The translations under genes were made by a program, and so were the position numbers. Positions 45,661-59,491 of a DNA stretch of 64,000 nucleotides are shown in pieces. Source of the stretch: Hymenopellis radicata (taxonomy: Eukaryota; Basidiomycota; Agaricomycetes; Agaricales; Physalacriaceae); contig JADNRX010000027.1 of NCBI GenBank assembly GCA_015501595.1, positions 234,327 to 298,326 of the forward strand, read 5' to 3'. Numbering within the stretch: the first letter of the stretch is position 1; each line of letters begins with the position of its first letter. The notes beneath the pieces are model-generated. The model worked only from the letters and a program-made list of their open reading frames with translations, did no database searches and was not told the DNA's origin.

Positions 45661-46143
45661 AGACCGCGCGGTCTGGTGATCTGAATAACGAAACGTTCAA
45701 GTTCGCGCCTGGAACCCGCTGTTCTTCCAAAGTTCAATTACGATCTCCGTGTTTACGTGCGTGGTGGAGATACGATGGACTAGGCTACGGCACCGTGTAG
45801 ATGACTCTTCCCTGAACGTTCGGCTTAGAGAGACTTTGATTTGGGGACTAGGTATGTCCCTCTTCAGATTCATTCATCTGCACTTCAACCCCAGATCTCC
45901 TCCAGATTATAACACTTACTCTTCGAACGGACCTCGCCCTTATCGCTCCATCAAGCTCTAATCCGACATCCGTTCAATTTGCCAGTTACGTGTGGCGTTG
46001 ATTTTCCAACATTCCTCAAATTCGGTTTCCAAATTCAAAACTGCCGCACCCTCGAAACGGTCACGTCATCGCCCTCGAATTCTATCTCCACGGACCACGG
46101 GAGATCTGGATCTGGATTAAGCCAAGTTGGGAACAATATATAG
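45661..46143 (+). promoter_or_regulatory. Promoter module A, unit 2
   Basis: A perfect palindrome AGACCGCGCGGTCT (45,661-45,674), AGATCTGGATCT (46,102-46,113) and TATATAG (46,137-46,143). It is kept in an otherwise diverged block, with box-to-TATA span equal to that in units 1 and 3. Confidence 0.55.
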
Positions 46144-49100
46144 TAGGTCGTGGCGGGTGACACGCCCACACCCTTCCTTGCTTTCCCCCCACTTTGACCT
46201 CGACGTCTCTCCTCCTCGGATCGTAACCTTGACGATGGCGGCTTCGTCGTCGCCATACCTGCGCCGTCGTCGGGATCGCGAACCACCATCTATGGGTAGG
46301 TTCTTTCTTACCATCATGTTGAATGTTATGCTCATCGTCGTGCGGGCCGTACAGGCTTCGGGACGTCGGGATTGTCCCTCTCCGTGGTCCTTCTCTCCAG
46401 CATCAACTCGTCGCTGTCGTCGCCGCCGCCTCCAACATCATAAACATATCGCGACTTGAACTCGGACGACATCAACCGGGACGATGTCGATCTGTTTACC
46501 TTTGTGTAGTATGTTCGTTTTACTCTTGTATGGCTGCTTGGTTGACTCGTTCTTTTATAAGACTCCACAATGTTGACTACATTTGAACTGGTTACCGCGT
46601 CTGCCTATGTTGGGATCGTCGGCTCATCTTGTCGGGGTGGGTCATTTCCTCACTGTCGTGTTGGACTTTCCGCTCATTGTTGGGCAGGTGTCGGGACGCT
46701 TTGCGTGGGTCTTCTTGTGGCGCTCTTGTCTGGAACGCACTCAAAGCGGGACGTCGCCGTCAACATAGCACTCATGGTAGGTTCAACTTCCTGCTGTTCG
46801 ACTTCGACTAATAGTCGGGTGTGTTTCGTAGGTCGCCGGCCCCCGCTATCGCTGCTGCACTTCCCGAAAGGACATCGCCGACGCCTTCAACTGCGATCGA
46901 CTTGAAGCTTGACGACATTGCTCTCGGTCACCACGGTAAGTCCATGTTCGAATTGTTTGTTCTTCGACTTACCTTTACTTAGACACCGCGACTCATCCAT
47001 TCAAGACTTTGACTGTGCCTTCACGGACTCTTTATCCCCGACTACGTACCGGTAAGTGATGGTCTTACTCGTTGTTCAACAATGTTGTCGACATCATCTT
47101 ATATTTAGACGTCGACCACCTCGTCATCATCGGCAGGACGTCGATGTTGGTCTTGTCCTTCGTTGGACACTGTCAAGCCTTTGCCGACGTCTCGACCTCA
47201 TGACGGGATCGCTATGCTCATCCTTCTCGTTACGGTATGTTCATCTTTCTTCTATCAAGTGTTCATGCTTCACTAACTACTTACATGCAGCCTTACCCTT
47301 GGACTTTGGTTCTCTTTCGACGGAGGCCACTATCATCGTCGAGGTACGTTTACCTTCTCGTCATAGCTTCACCACACTTACTATCTGCTTCAGTTACTGA
47401 CCTACATACACCTCCTGCCTTCGTCGACGTTGTGATGGTATGTCATCTTGTTCATTTCTTTGGATCAATGTATTAACTCATACTACGACAGCCGTTCTTC
47501 TCCACCCTCGGGCGTGCTAGCGAGTACTCTTCGTCGCGACATGCTTCTCGTTGTTGATGTTCTTCGCATCGTCGACCGGCTAGTACGTCAATTTCTTCGG
47601 CGCCGCTCATGAGACACTTACCTCCTGTCACAGACTGACACAGTTCTCGAGTTCAACTGTGGTAAGTGTATGTATTTATCTCCTACTTGACTTGGTGATG
47701 ATCTCCCTTTGTTAGCTCGCACACTCGATTGACGCGGTAGCTTGTTCACCGCCTCGGTGAGCCGCCGCCTTTGTCCGCTTTCTTGGCGTGAAGTAACACT
47801 CTCTCTTGACAGCGACTTGTTCCTTCGTTGAAATGGCGACTTGGACCACGGCGTAAGCGCCCGACTGTTCTTCTTGTTTGCTCTACTGAACCTCCGAAGC
47901 TAGAACACGAAACACGATTCAACTGGGTAGGTAAGCCATTTTGATTTGTATCGAGTCGTGGAGTTGGACTCTTACCGCGGATTGCTTGCTGTAGGAGGTC
48001 AATGCGCGGATTCCGACTTGTGCTTTGCGATATTCGGGCGTCTCGCTACAAGGTAGCAGTTTTGTTAGCTCGAAAGTTGACTCACTGACATTTTGGCAGA
48101 TAAAGCAGTTTATTGACTCGGTAGATACACAACGGTAAGCTATCGTTTGCGGTGCAGTCTACTCTACTAACCGGACCGCAACAGATGTAAAGTAAGTAGA
48201 GTAAGTAAATACCTATTAGTTGAAGTGCATGTGAAATGGGGCGAGGGCACACGACAAGATGCGAGCCGTAAGGCGAAAATGTCGCCGGTGACTCGTCGCG
48301 GAGAGGGTTGTCGCGTGAACGGCATTGAGAAACGATGAAGTCGGGTTGAGGTCCGGGATGGATGGATGAACTTGATTTGGGTATTCAAAGGCGGGGATTC
48401 GGCACCGTACACGCAGAGAGCAGTACAATACAAGTCGAGCGAAGCTTCATAGCGTAGTTGTAGCCAGAGTAGTAAACAGAACCCTGAGAAATCCAAAATT
48501 TTACAGAAGAACGAGCTGGAGACCTAAGATGGAGTGCTCCAGAGCCGCACTATGTTCCTACACACATGTCAATAAGGTTCAACATTAACACAAGGATCCG
48601 CGGTCACCATAACATGCGGTTCTTTCGTTACGTGCATATCGGCTTCTTATACACGTCGCGAGGAAGAATACAGAAAACCCTATTCGCAGTAAGCCGAAAA
48701 CCATTCTGAATGAAAGCTTACCTGAAAGTGCCGATTGTGTTGATGACAGCAACATTATTCCAGTGTGCCATAACTCCTCCGAATAGTCTTCAGGAAGTCC
48801 AGAGGTCGTCGTCATTCGAGGTCATGATTTGAGCGCAAGTTCCTATTCGGGCAAACCCGAGCGATCGACGTGACTTGTTCTCATACCCTCACCACGTCGA
48901 GTTCAAGTTCTCGTGTCTAATAAATTCTGACTTTCTCTCGTCCTGCGCGCGCCTCTCTTGTATCGGGATATTCTCTTCAAAACTCTCGCTTGACATCCCG
49001 ACGGTTCTCTGGGAGCGACAACGCGTCAACGCGTCCCTTCCACTTTTGACGGTCACCTCGCATTCCGCTTCCGTCAATTTCGAGTTCAGCTATCTATGAC

Positions 49101-49424
49101 GACGCACTCGCAACTCAATCTTATCGTGTCGGGGCCGACAGCCTGGGAAGGTGACGCGGCCTTCATCCTTGCCTCCATCCCCCATCCCGTTTCGATCTGG
49201 ACGACCATTTCTGTGGGGAATCTCTCCTCGGCGTTAAGGAGCTTGCGGATACAATACTCTGGATGCTTAATCTCAGGGCGAAATCCTGGCAAGACAATTC
49301 AAAACTCGCTGTACAGCATGCGGACTCTGAATGGACTTCCATTCACCAGCGGTATGTGCCCCCATTTTGCGTATGACGACTCATTTCTATCAATAGACTT
49401 TATTCTAGATGCTCTGAGATCCGC

Positions 49425-49903
49425 AGACCTCGCGGTCTTGTGATTGTTACGCCATGTTGAAGTTCGCGCCGTGGAACCCTCCTTCGCTCGATTATGGTTT
49501 CTTCCTTTACGTGGCGGCGTTACCACAGCCCAGAACACGGATACGACATTCGTATGGATCCGCGAACGTTCGACTTGGGAACCTTTTCTCGTTGACGAGA
49601 TCTCGATTTGGACTTGCTCACTTTGGTGTGTTCGATTTGATAATGTCCTCTCGACTCGCTCATACCTCTCCCAGATATTCTTACAACATTCCTCTACTCG
49701 CAGCCCCATCGTTCGGCTCCTTGCAATTTCAATTCAACAACATTCCAACACCAACTTACGTGTGGCGCGAATTCCAACATTCCGCGGATTCGGTTGACAA
49801 AGCCTAACTGATGGCTTAGCGACAGCGACGTCATGGCCCTCGAATCCGAACTGGATTAATTCCCTCAGATCTGGATCTCGCCCGAGATAATTTGGGATAT
49901 AAG
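49425..49903 (+). promoter_or_regulatory. Promoter module B, unit 2
   Basis: AGACCTCGCGGTCT (49,425-49,438), AGATCTGGATCT (49,867-49,878) and TATAAG (49,898-49,903), followed by a C/T-rich leader. Confidence 0.55.
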
Positions 49904-51200
49904 CCTGGACCAGCGAGGTGTCCCCCATTCCATTCTTCCTTTCCCCCCACTCTCACTCGCCTCTCACGCTCACTACGACCATGATGTCGACGCCGTCGGT
50001 CGTCTCTTTGACGTCGTCTTGCCGCCCTCATCGGGATCGCTAGGTCAACATCGTGTCCGCCGGGTAGGTGTCCTCTTGCCATCATGTTCGTGTTGATTGT
50101 TCGGCGCGTTGAACAGGATGTCGGGGTGTCGGGATTTGACTGCTCAAGGGCTCTCGCTGCCTCGCACGGGATCGCATCGGAACGCGGGACGACCCCGCCA
50201 GCATGTTCGACTTGGTTCAATTCGAGGCGGCGCAGGTCACGGTATGTTGAACTTTTTCTTTCAACCATGTTGGTTGATTTGTTGATTTACCATCCCTTAT
50301 AGTTTATCGACTGTGCTTGTCATTACCTTTGGTCAGTGTTGACTTTTCTCATTGGTCTCCACGGTTGACGTTGATCTAGTTTCGACGCCGTCAACATGAG
50401 TCGGAGGCTTGTCTCTTGCTTGTTGCATCGAAGGTATGTTGGTCTTTTCCTTGGATTGTGCTTGACCGATGTTGACTTGTCGTCTAGGTCCCTCGCCGCC
50501 ATCACGTCAACGCGTCGGGGCTTGACCTCACCGTCAACCTCGTCTCATCACAGTATGTCTACCATTTCCTTCATTTCTTATTAACTAAGTACTAACTATT
50601 TTTAGCATTAACCTTGAACTGACCCTTGTCTGTTCCGACATGTCGCTGAGGTAGGTTCTGTTCGTCGTTGTCTAATTTCTTCGTTGACGCTAACTATCCC
50701 GGCCAGACATCAACCTCACTTGGCTATGATGGTGATCATGCTCACATGTAAGTCCTGGCACGTTGATGTCTTTCAACATGGACTGACTCGTCATCAGCCT
50801 CGACTTTGCCAAGGCCCTCGTTGAATGAAGATCTTGTTCAACGCTGCATTGAACTTGAACAACGGGTACGTCGAATTCTTTGATTCGGTTCAGCCTCATT
50901 CGTTTACGCGCTGTAGGGTCTGCATATATCGGACACGGCAGTAAGTCCTGACCTTGCGCTATCGGCCCCTTCTGATTGTGAACTTTGCAGCGCTACGCTC
51001 GGAAACCGCTTTTGTCAACGCGGTATACGGTCAACTTGACGTACGTTCAATCCCCGCCCTTCGCGGATTTGGCAGATTTTTTAAATATCCACTTTTAGAT
51101 TGCGAGTCTTGTTCTTAGCGTATCCCAGCCTGGTATTTTACGATTAGAGTACATTCTGCGAAGTCGTATACCAGAGCGTAGCATAGATATTTGATCTCGA

Positions 51201-51485
51201 GTGGCAGCCGTTCTGCACTGCCACTCAGGCGTCGAGTCCGAGAAAGGAAGGACACGCCTCTCTCCGCCAACGACAACAGGACGCCGTCGCGACGACCCCC
51301 ACACATCCGCTCAGGAAGACGAAGACGACCACCCACACGAAGACGACATCCGCCAAGACGACGCTTCCTCCCGCCCGGAGTCCATCCTCACCAGACACCG
51401 CTCCCACCCAGTAGTCGCGACATGCCAGAAGAGCACCCGGGAGGAAGACGACACCCCAGAGACGACCCGAAGAACCCGAGGAGTC
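51201..51485 (+). CDS. Candidate 5' exon of the unit 3 DUF6535-type gene
   Basis: An open frame homologous to 37,784-38,080. Here a GGA|GTCAAG donor and the GACTAAC...GAGTAG acceptor (51,533) join in phase 0 to the exon containing FPTYDDAQMPVRV, so the frame runs on into the DUF6535 gene. The donor is weak and no ATG start is visible. Confidence 0.35.
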
Positions 51486-51656
51486 AAGACAAAGAGGGCG
51501 ACTAACGCATGGAGGCGACGTGTGACGGAGTAGTGCGTCGAGGATGGGAGTGTGCGGGAGGAGGTGACGGGGCGTCGGGAGAGCAAGAGGCGTCAAGACC
51601 CAGGTCGTGTCACTCGGCGACAGCACCCCGAGTTTCCAACATACGACGATGCACAA

Positions 51657-54572
51657 ATGCCAGTCAGAGTTTTCATGGGCCATGGTGGTCCACTGCCGAC
51701 CAAGTCGAGTCTTAATGCATCCGTGAGCTCAACATTTACTTGCACAATTCCCGCCGTTTACTTTTTTCAAGACCCATTTGATGCACGCTGCTCGAAATGA
51801 AATCGACAAATATATACAGACCTGGAGAGGCGAGCTCGATACCCTTCTGGTCTTTGTGTGTCCGTTTTCCCCACAACGCCATCACAATTATTCTTATTCT
51901 CTATTCTAGGGCGCTTTATACTCCGGAATAGTGGCAGCCTTCCTGGTCGATTCTTACAAATGGCTCCAGCCCGATTCCTCAGACGACATGGTCACCCTCC
52001 TCCTCCATCTGTCGACGCAGTTAGCAAACGAGACCAATATCGCTGCATCGCTTCCCGCCTATTCGCCCTCGTCCGCCCAGATCGCTATCAACGTCCTCTG
52101 GTTCTCGAGCCTCATCCTCAGTCTTACTTCCATCCTGCTCACCATCATGGTGAAACAGTGGCTGAGCGAATACACGTCCCCGGCCGGGACAGCGTCGCCC
52201 AGACACACATTCGCCATCAGACAAGCGCGCGTGGACAGTCTGGCAGATTGGCATATTAACGTGATAGTGGATTGGCTACCACTCCTCCTGATTTCTTCCC
52301 TTTTTCTGTTCTTTGGAGGACTCGCCACGCTACTGTACACGTACAACACTATCGTAGGCTCAATAACAATTGGTCTCGTCTGTATACCCGCCATCATATT
52401 CATCGCCAGCCTTCTACCCGGCATGTTCGTACAGGTCGGTGCAAGCATACCTAGCGGTCGTCCTCCTTGGGCCAATCATAACCATCTTCACGAAACGGCC
52501 CCTTATTTGGACAGTACGTGATGCTTGGGAGCCGGCGAGCAAAAGGGCACAGCTCGAGCCTCAGGCATTGCTACGGTTGCTTAGAACCGTCTGTCCGTGG
52601 ACGCCTTCCCTTTATACCACTGTCTCAGTCTGCACGCGCAGTCTGGATCCCACGGCAGCTCCGAAAGCTGCTTGTGACTTGTATCGATACAGCACCGTAG
52701 ACGAAAACCTACGCTTCACAAAGGTGCAGGCTCGGAGATGGCAAATGCTCATCGGACGAATTCGAAAAGACCTGTTCATTGTTGGCGGACGGAGCCAAGT
52801 CCTTGCCTGCAGGTCCCGAGTGGCAGGATGTCGATCCCGATGATCTCGTCGACTACGTTAAAACTCTGTCGCTGTTCCTATCTCTTTTCTCACCATTTGT
52901 CGAGAGGAACACGGTATACAAATACCCCGCCGCTGTATTTCGAAAGGGCGTGGAGATTGTAATCGGCACTGCGATTGGCGATCAACTTCCGAAGAGTCTT
53001 TCAGTCCCGCGTCAAGAGGAGGTCGAGAGCTTCCTTCTCGAACAGTTGCTTGTCATAAACAACTTCGAATGGCCTGAAGGCGACGACGTCAAAGATCGAC
53101 CTGGTATGAATATCTCATCTTTACTTCTTCGCTTCCCGCGCTGATGTTTTGTAGCGGCCGACCTACTGTTACCTCTGACACATGCAGCTCTCGGCGCGCG
53201 CAACCGGCATGCCGCCTCACTATTCATCACCTTGTCCACCCTTGCCCTTGGGATAACCCGTCACATGTCCGTCAACGAATTTCGCAATAACCGGGACCAC
53301 TTGATATCCCTGCTCAACGGACTGGCTGCGTTTATAACGGAAAGCTTGATCAAAGAAAAGGAGACTCCGTCTGTGAAAGCAGCGATATCCTCTTGGATGT
53401 CGGTCCTATTCGAGGGCTATGCACACAGCAAGACAGGGCAGGGCAAGGCTATCCAGAAGTGGGATCTCGAGGATCAACTTGTACAAGCGGCCATGTGCGA
53501 GCTTATACATGCGCTCGAACGGGCGTACCTGTTTGATTCAGAGCTCTGGGGAGAACCGTCGATGGACAGGAACCGGTTGCAAATCGATTTTGGAAGCTCG
53601 AGAGTAAAAGTTCTGTGTTACATTTTCATCGCAGTACGCTCACGAGTTCACTTGTAGGTTCTCTGTGATGCTTATCTCGGAAGTGTATCGAATACCGTCG
53701 AGAGCGACCCGTGGTCCAGAGAGCATCGAGACTTGTGGGCGGAAATTCTCGAAGAAACAGAAAAGCATCGTGCAACGAAAGCGCTTTTGGATTCATTCCA
53801 CGGCAGCCATGTTTTGCAGGCGGATAACACTGACGAAATACGCGTCTTGTGCAGACTCCTTCCGACGTGTAACACGGAATCACCGCTCTTGTTCGCTGGC
53901 GTTTCTTGTCTTCTGGATATCTATGCATCCATTAGTAGTGGCGAACACGATGACCACCTATCTCTCATAAGGGAGTGCATTACGGATGTTTTCTGCAAAG
54001 CCTACAACATCCGCGGAACGTCTTACCTTGATGATGAGGTCGCAATCCAATGTACGTTCGTGATCGCTCAACGACTCTTATGATACTAAGTAGCCTCGCA
54101 TGCAGTGTCAACAACAATGCAACGGGTGCTCTCCGCCTTTAAAACTGATACTCAAGAGCCGTCTTCACTGCTCACCAGCTCCCTACCTGCATTGATGCTA
54201 GAGGCCTCGGCGTGTTACGATCAGGACGATCTTCCAGGCCGCATCCAAATCCGATTGCAGCTCACGCAGCTTTTGCATTCGCTCGAGCGTCTACTAGTTC
54301 AAAACCCAAGCTCGCCTGAGGAATTAGGTGGTCTTGCGATCCAGTGGATCATGGCGCTGGGCCGGGTGCAATCTGGGAACAGCATTTTCTTTGCGACGCA
54401 GAAGGGGTTTAAGGAGAGTCAGAGGAAGGCGATGAGTGCTGTGCAGGGGTTGCTGAGGGCGATACAAGGGAATGAGGATGTTATGGGTGTTGTGAGGGCT
54501 GATTCGGGTGTGTCGAATGCGGCTGTTGTGTTTAGGAATGTGTGTGGGCAGTTTGAGGTCAGTTTGTTATGA
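51657..54572 (+). pseudogene. DUF6535-type gene, array copy 3, broken
   Basis: Homologous to copy 1. The first two exons carry a 27-nt in-frame loss, then a 1-nt loss at the exon 1 donor and a 26-nt deletion in exon 2 (~51,786) that cancel each other and restore the frame. In exon 3 a 14-nt deletion (~52,408) shifts the frame and leads to a stop at 52,521; a further 5-nt deletion (~52,753) does not restore it. Exons 4-6 are open and nearly identical to copy 1. The membrane region up to ~52,400 could still be made as a truncated protein. Confidence 0.75.
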
Positions 54573-56921
54573 GGAAGCAACCCGTGAATAGAATAAATGT
54601 GTAGTAGTCTTCCTACCTAATTCGGCGTGTGGCGCATTTGAGAGAAAACATTGTACTTATAGCCATATATGGATAGATTGTGCTTATTTCTTCTGCCGTT
54701 CGTGTCCCGTTCGCGCGGCTTGAGCTGCCGTCGAGTTTTGCACTTTGGTCGTCGTTAAGCTTTTTCAAAAAAACGCGAGAAGTCCAACGTAGGTTTTCGG
54801 AACTTTGACAATAGTTCCCCCTCCCGAAGGTATCATGGATTGGAGAAACGAGTATGAGTGTTACAGGTGGTACTACGGAGGTGCGTGACCCGGTACGACC
54901 AATGTGGCGTACAAAAAAAAAAGGATGCCGCGTTCCGACAGCAAGTACCAACTGTGTGGAAGCTGAACGTCGCGACATTCAGTTAAGCACGCTCAGACGC
55001 CAGGGGTCCACACAGTCCACGGTAGGTGGTCGTCATCACCATGGTACTCGCTCCAGTCAACAGGCGCACGGGAGAGGGAGAGAGAAACAAACCGTAGGAA
55101 AGTGGGGGGATTTCTCGCTGTCCGAGCCCTCTTTATACTCCCTGGTGGTGGCGGTGCTGTTGTTCGTTTGTTGATTCGTTTAAGTTCGAGCAGGTGATAT
55201 GACGACACCAGCGCTTGTTAGGCTTTGGCCTGACCCGAACTGCGATTTTGAGTATCCTCTGTTTCCCGTCCCCTCACCACGACGTGAAAGGGCTTCTCAG
55301 CCGCCTTCGAACGATATATACTTGTCCAGGTTTTCCGACATACAACGTTGAGGATTCAACAAACAAATCCTAGTCATCCGGTGACCGCGGCCAGCAAGTG
55401 TGGCACGATAAATGTCCCTGGCAACGCACGTTCACTCCTCAGCCGAATTGGTTTCTGAAAGTCTTGAGAATCTCAGTGGTGTCGGTCCCCTACTCACAGC
55501 TGAAATCCCCTTGAAAATACAAACTCAGTGTATGTAAATTCACCTCAGAAACATAAGCAGAACCTCAACAAAATGCAAGACAAGTTCACGGAAGACATGT
55601 GCTCAGGTCCCTCAATACAAAGCTTGAAGGTACGCAGAGGACGGCTCCGTGGACTTTGCCTATTCTCCCACCTTCCGTCATGTCGACGCCGAGCGCACAC
55701 ACCACCCCGCCTCATGGTCTTCACCGCGGCCTTCAAACATAGGGAGACGGCGTCGTTGAGCGTCTCTCACAGCCCGGGGTTGCTCGCCGCAGGGCAAAAG
55801 TTTCGTGTTTTTTGGTCTCATCAAGCCGCCAAAGTCTGAAAATTGGCAGGTCGGATTGAATGTCATTTCGACAGGAAAAGCAGTGAGTCGCACCTGTATA
55901 TTGCCTCCCGTGGTCTCTCAATTCGTCCAGAAATGAGTTCAGCCGACGGTGGCGAGAACGGCGCGAGCACCTGCAGCCGACGTTGATCCCAAGTCAAATC
56001 GCGCGATCCTGTACTCGGACGGCGGGTGTCGCTCGCCGCGGGGCAAAAATGTCGGTGACTTTAGCCTCTGTTGGCGATTTTGAATCTGACAGTTCTTCAG
56101 GTCAGGTCCGACTCCCATTTGTCTTCAAAACGGCAAGATTTACCTTTGTTCTTCAGGCCAGACCTCACGACTCTTCCAGAACCGAGCGCGATTCAGCACG
56201 AGGAACATCCATTGTCGAAAAGGTAAATCTAATCCTCATCTCATCCAGATTCTCCTCAAGAAACGGGGTTGTGGCCCGCGACAACCACGTCAAAGTAGCG
56301 CGACCCCAGAGATCCAGATCTGGACAAGTCCAATTGTCAATTCCCGAACGAATATGAATGGAGGTACGTCACCTTTGGTTCAACTTCGAAAGTTGAACAT
56401 CCAGGTTAGGGAATTTGAGCCAAGACGGGAAACAAGCGCCCCAGACAACGGCGTCAGGCGTCCTCGGCGGATTCTGAGCCCGTCCTCTTCGACATCACCC
56501 TCTCAAACGTCGACCTCATTCTCAACTTTACACACCGACATCAAATCCATCCTTACAATGGAAGCGAGTAAGCGAGGAGCAGATGAACTGGTACTGTTCG
56601 TCTTACTCCGTGCTTTCCCCCGCTGAACACTTCCAGACACGAAAATCAACCTCAGGAAACGACGCCACATCAAAGTCGTCCGCGAACTTGCCCCAATCGG
56701 ATTTTGATGGCGATGCGGATCTGAGGGTGTTAGTTTGAAACGCCGCGGTCTCGGCTCGGCCCAAAGATTGATGGTACGTTACCTTGTTTTCCCAAGGTTC
56801 GAAAGTTCAACATGTCAGCTAGGCAGAATCAGCACCTCAGGCATTCGAAGAGGAACAGGAAACGACTCACCTGGAGACTGTTCTGAGCATCGCTCGGCGT
56901 CCTTCTCGCATCCGCCGCGTC
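54573..56921. other. Unit 3: intron-rich region with short spliced frames
   Basis: Corresponds to 28,075-30,413 of unit 1 but is closer to unit 2 (same TTCCTACCTAATTCGGCG segment and the same extra AT-rich variants near 54,750-54,850). Confidence 0.4.
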
Positions 56922-57318
56922 GTGAAATCCAACTTCGTCTCGGAACCTCACTGGAGTCGGCGGCTACCTCAACTGAGTCGAAATAGTGTCAGTAACAGAA
57001 ATGAAGGACGCGGCATATGGTATGTCCATCTTCCATCAAATGACCGCGTTGCCCACGCCCTTGCTGACCCACGACCAAGTCTCGCGACGCCACACTTCAA
57101 ACCCGACCAACCAGTTCTCCCCATTCGGACTCCATGGCGATGCGGATCCGCGTATATCCAACATCAATCGCACGGAAATCTTCCCGAAGAAGCAATGAAA
57201 GTACGTTACCTTCTGTCGTTATGTTCAAAAGTTGAACATGACCATTTAGGAAAGTCTGCGGGATTTTGGCCTGGAGTTCGCGCGCGACCCAGACCAGCTG
57301 CACACAATTGTCTCCTGA
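56922..57318 (+). CDS. Hypothetical spliced ORF, unit 3
   Basis: Counterpart of 30,414-30,819: exon 56,922-57,200, a 49-nt intron, and exon 57,250-57,318. A 9-nt deletion near 57,081 keeps the frame. 115 residues, no recognised domain. Confidence 0.35.
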
Positions 57319-57538
57319 CCGACCCCAATGTTCCGACTCGGCGCTCGTCAAGTAAACTCTCGCAGTCGGCATCGGGCGCGCCCTCCAACGGGCAGTATAC
57401 CACACGGGAAGAAGAACGACAGACGACGAAGGAAGCGAGGAGAACTCCCTGATCAAGATCTAGATCTGGCTTTTCCATGAGCCGTAAAAAAAAAAGTGAG
57501 AGGAATAGAAGAGGCACGTACCAACTTTATCTTGGTCC

Positions 57539-58139
57539 TCATCCTAACGAGGACACCAGGCCGACTCCGTAGTCTTCGCAAATGATGCCCGCCTTCGAAA
57601 ACAAAGTAAGAGCGTCATCGAGCGCAATTTTCGTCTTGGTCACCGTCAACGAAGCCACCACGGTTCAACGTTCATCTCTAACATATCAGGTACGTACCTC
57701 GGTAACTTTTGAGCAACTTGCAGTAACGACGCCATGTAGAGTCCTGCGTGTTCCTCGCCTCCTGCAGTACGCGCTGAGAGGGTCGGCGGTGAAGGTGCTT
57801 CGGGGTACAGGTTCTTAAGGTCGATTTGGGGATATAAGGGCGCGATTTTGACAGGCAGAGAATGGTTAGAATAGAAGTCGAATAATATTCGACACTGTAA
57901 AATACATGTGTCGTTGTGTATACTGTTCCCAGGCGTAACTCTTCAGATCAATGAAACTGAAAGTGAGGTGAACATACCTGAAAAGCGGGACCAACCGCGT
58001 GTTTAGCATGTCCGCAAGCACTCCCAATGGTTCTAACACTCGCTCCCTACACATCAAGACCGTCTAAGAAGTAGTAACACGTACCTGGAGCATCGCAATG
58101 TTAATAAAGTTCAGAGCCAGTGACCGAAATATCCGCACT
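57539..58139 (-). CDS. Hypothetical minus-strand spliced gene, partial, unit 3
   Basis: Same exon chain as 31,040-31,640 and apparently identical to it. The palindrome lies at 57,877-57,893. Confidence 0.3.
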
Positions 58140-59008
58140 CAGCAGAACACGCGGTTCTGTCGTTATGTCCATGTTAACATTCTTGAAACGTCGACACGAT
58201 ATACGCAAAACCTTATCCACGGTGAGCCGAAAATCACTCTGAGTCATTTCAACAAAAGCTTACCTCCAAATTCCGATTGTTTCCGCGCTATCAACGCCCT
58301 TCATAGCTTCTGCGCATGTCCGCGGTCGGCGCAGAAAGTGTAGACGTCGTTGTCGCGGAATCTCGGAGCGACGCGTTCGAGGTCGTGGTCGTGGTAAGAG
58401 AGCAAGTCCCAATTCGGACTAACCCGAGTGATCGACGGGACTTGTGCTGGTACTCTCACCACGCCGACCTCAAATTCTCACGTCCAATAAATTCTGACTG
58501 TCTCTTCACCTGCATGTGCCTCTCCCGGTTCGGAATTTACTCTTCAAGATTCCCGTCACATATCCCGACGGTCCTAGGGGCGCGACAACGCGTTAAACGC
58601 GTCTTATTCTGCTTTTTACCTTGACCTCGCGTTCCGTTGCCGTTAACTTCGACTTATATTATCTATGACGAGCGCTGCGGGTGCCTCTTGAAGGCAATCT
58701 TATCGTGTCGGGACCGGCAGCCTGGGAACTTGGACTGGGGCGCTGACGCGGCCTTGCACACTTGCCTCCATCCCTCATCTCGATTTTCCCGGACGTCATC
58801 TTTCTTGGAAATCTCCTCGGCGGCGTTAATTGCGCATTTGTATACTTTAATTGACGTCGTATTATCCTCGCAGAATAGGCTGGGCTCTGGAATTCTGGTC
58901 TAAGGCACTCAGGTGGATTTACATTCAACAAACAGGAACGTAACCCTTCTGTTTATCGGCAGCGCTGACGCATTTCAATAGACTCCATTTGCGACCGCAT
59001 GGATCCGC

Positions 59009-59491
59009 AGATCTCGCGGTCTGGTGATTTTAGCGCCAGGAGCAAGTTCGCGCCGTGGAACCCTCCTTCTTTTCGTTATGGCTTCTTTATTTACGTGGCG
59101 GTGTTACCATGGCCTGGGTTACGACTGAGTCAAGCATGTGGATTCGCGAACGTTCGACCTCGGAAACCTTTCGCGTTGACGAGATCTCGATTCGGACTTG
59201 GGGAGGTGCGTTCATGTTGTGATTAACGTCTCGTCTCAACGAGCTCATACATTTCTCAGATCTTCTCTCACTATTCCTCGACTCGCCTCTCTATTATTCG
59301 GCTCTTCATACTTTCAATTCAACGACATTCAAAACACCAACTTACGTGTGGCGTCGATTCCAACATTCGACTAATTCGGGTTCGCAAACTTAAATGGACG
59401 CCCTAGAAACGACCACGTCACTCCGCTCTAATACCCATCTCCACGGAGCCTCGCAGATCTGGATCTCGCCCGAATCATTTTGGGATATAAG
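59009..59491 (+). promoter_or_regulatory. Promoter module A, unit 3
   Basis: AGATCTCGCGGTCT (59,009-59,022), AGATCTGGATCT (59,455-59,466) and TATAAG (59,486-59,491). Confidence 0.55.

Larger units (their letters stand above)
44791..51200. other. Unit 2: diverged sub-repeat A and sub-repeat B
   Basis: Intron-like segments alternate with short pieces as in unit 1. The A-type block (44,990-48,500) shares the layout, promoter boxes and several exon-like pieces with units 1 and 3 but is heavily diverged. A 109-codon minus frame (48,496-48,167) includes LCVYGAE. No protein could be supported. Confidence 0.35.
38213..51621 (+). repeat. Tandem array unit 2 (13.41 kb)
   Basis: Same order as unit 1. 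The segment ~44,990-48,500 is strongly diverged from the matching parts of units 1 and 3, while ~41,250-43,700 matches unit 3 better than unit 1. Confidence 0.9.
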
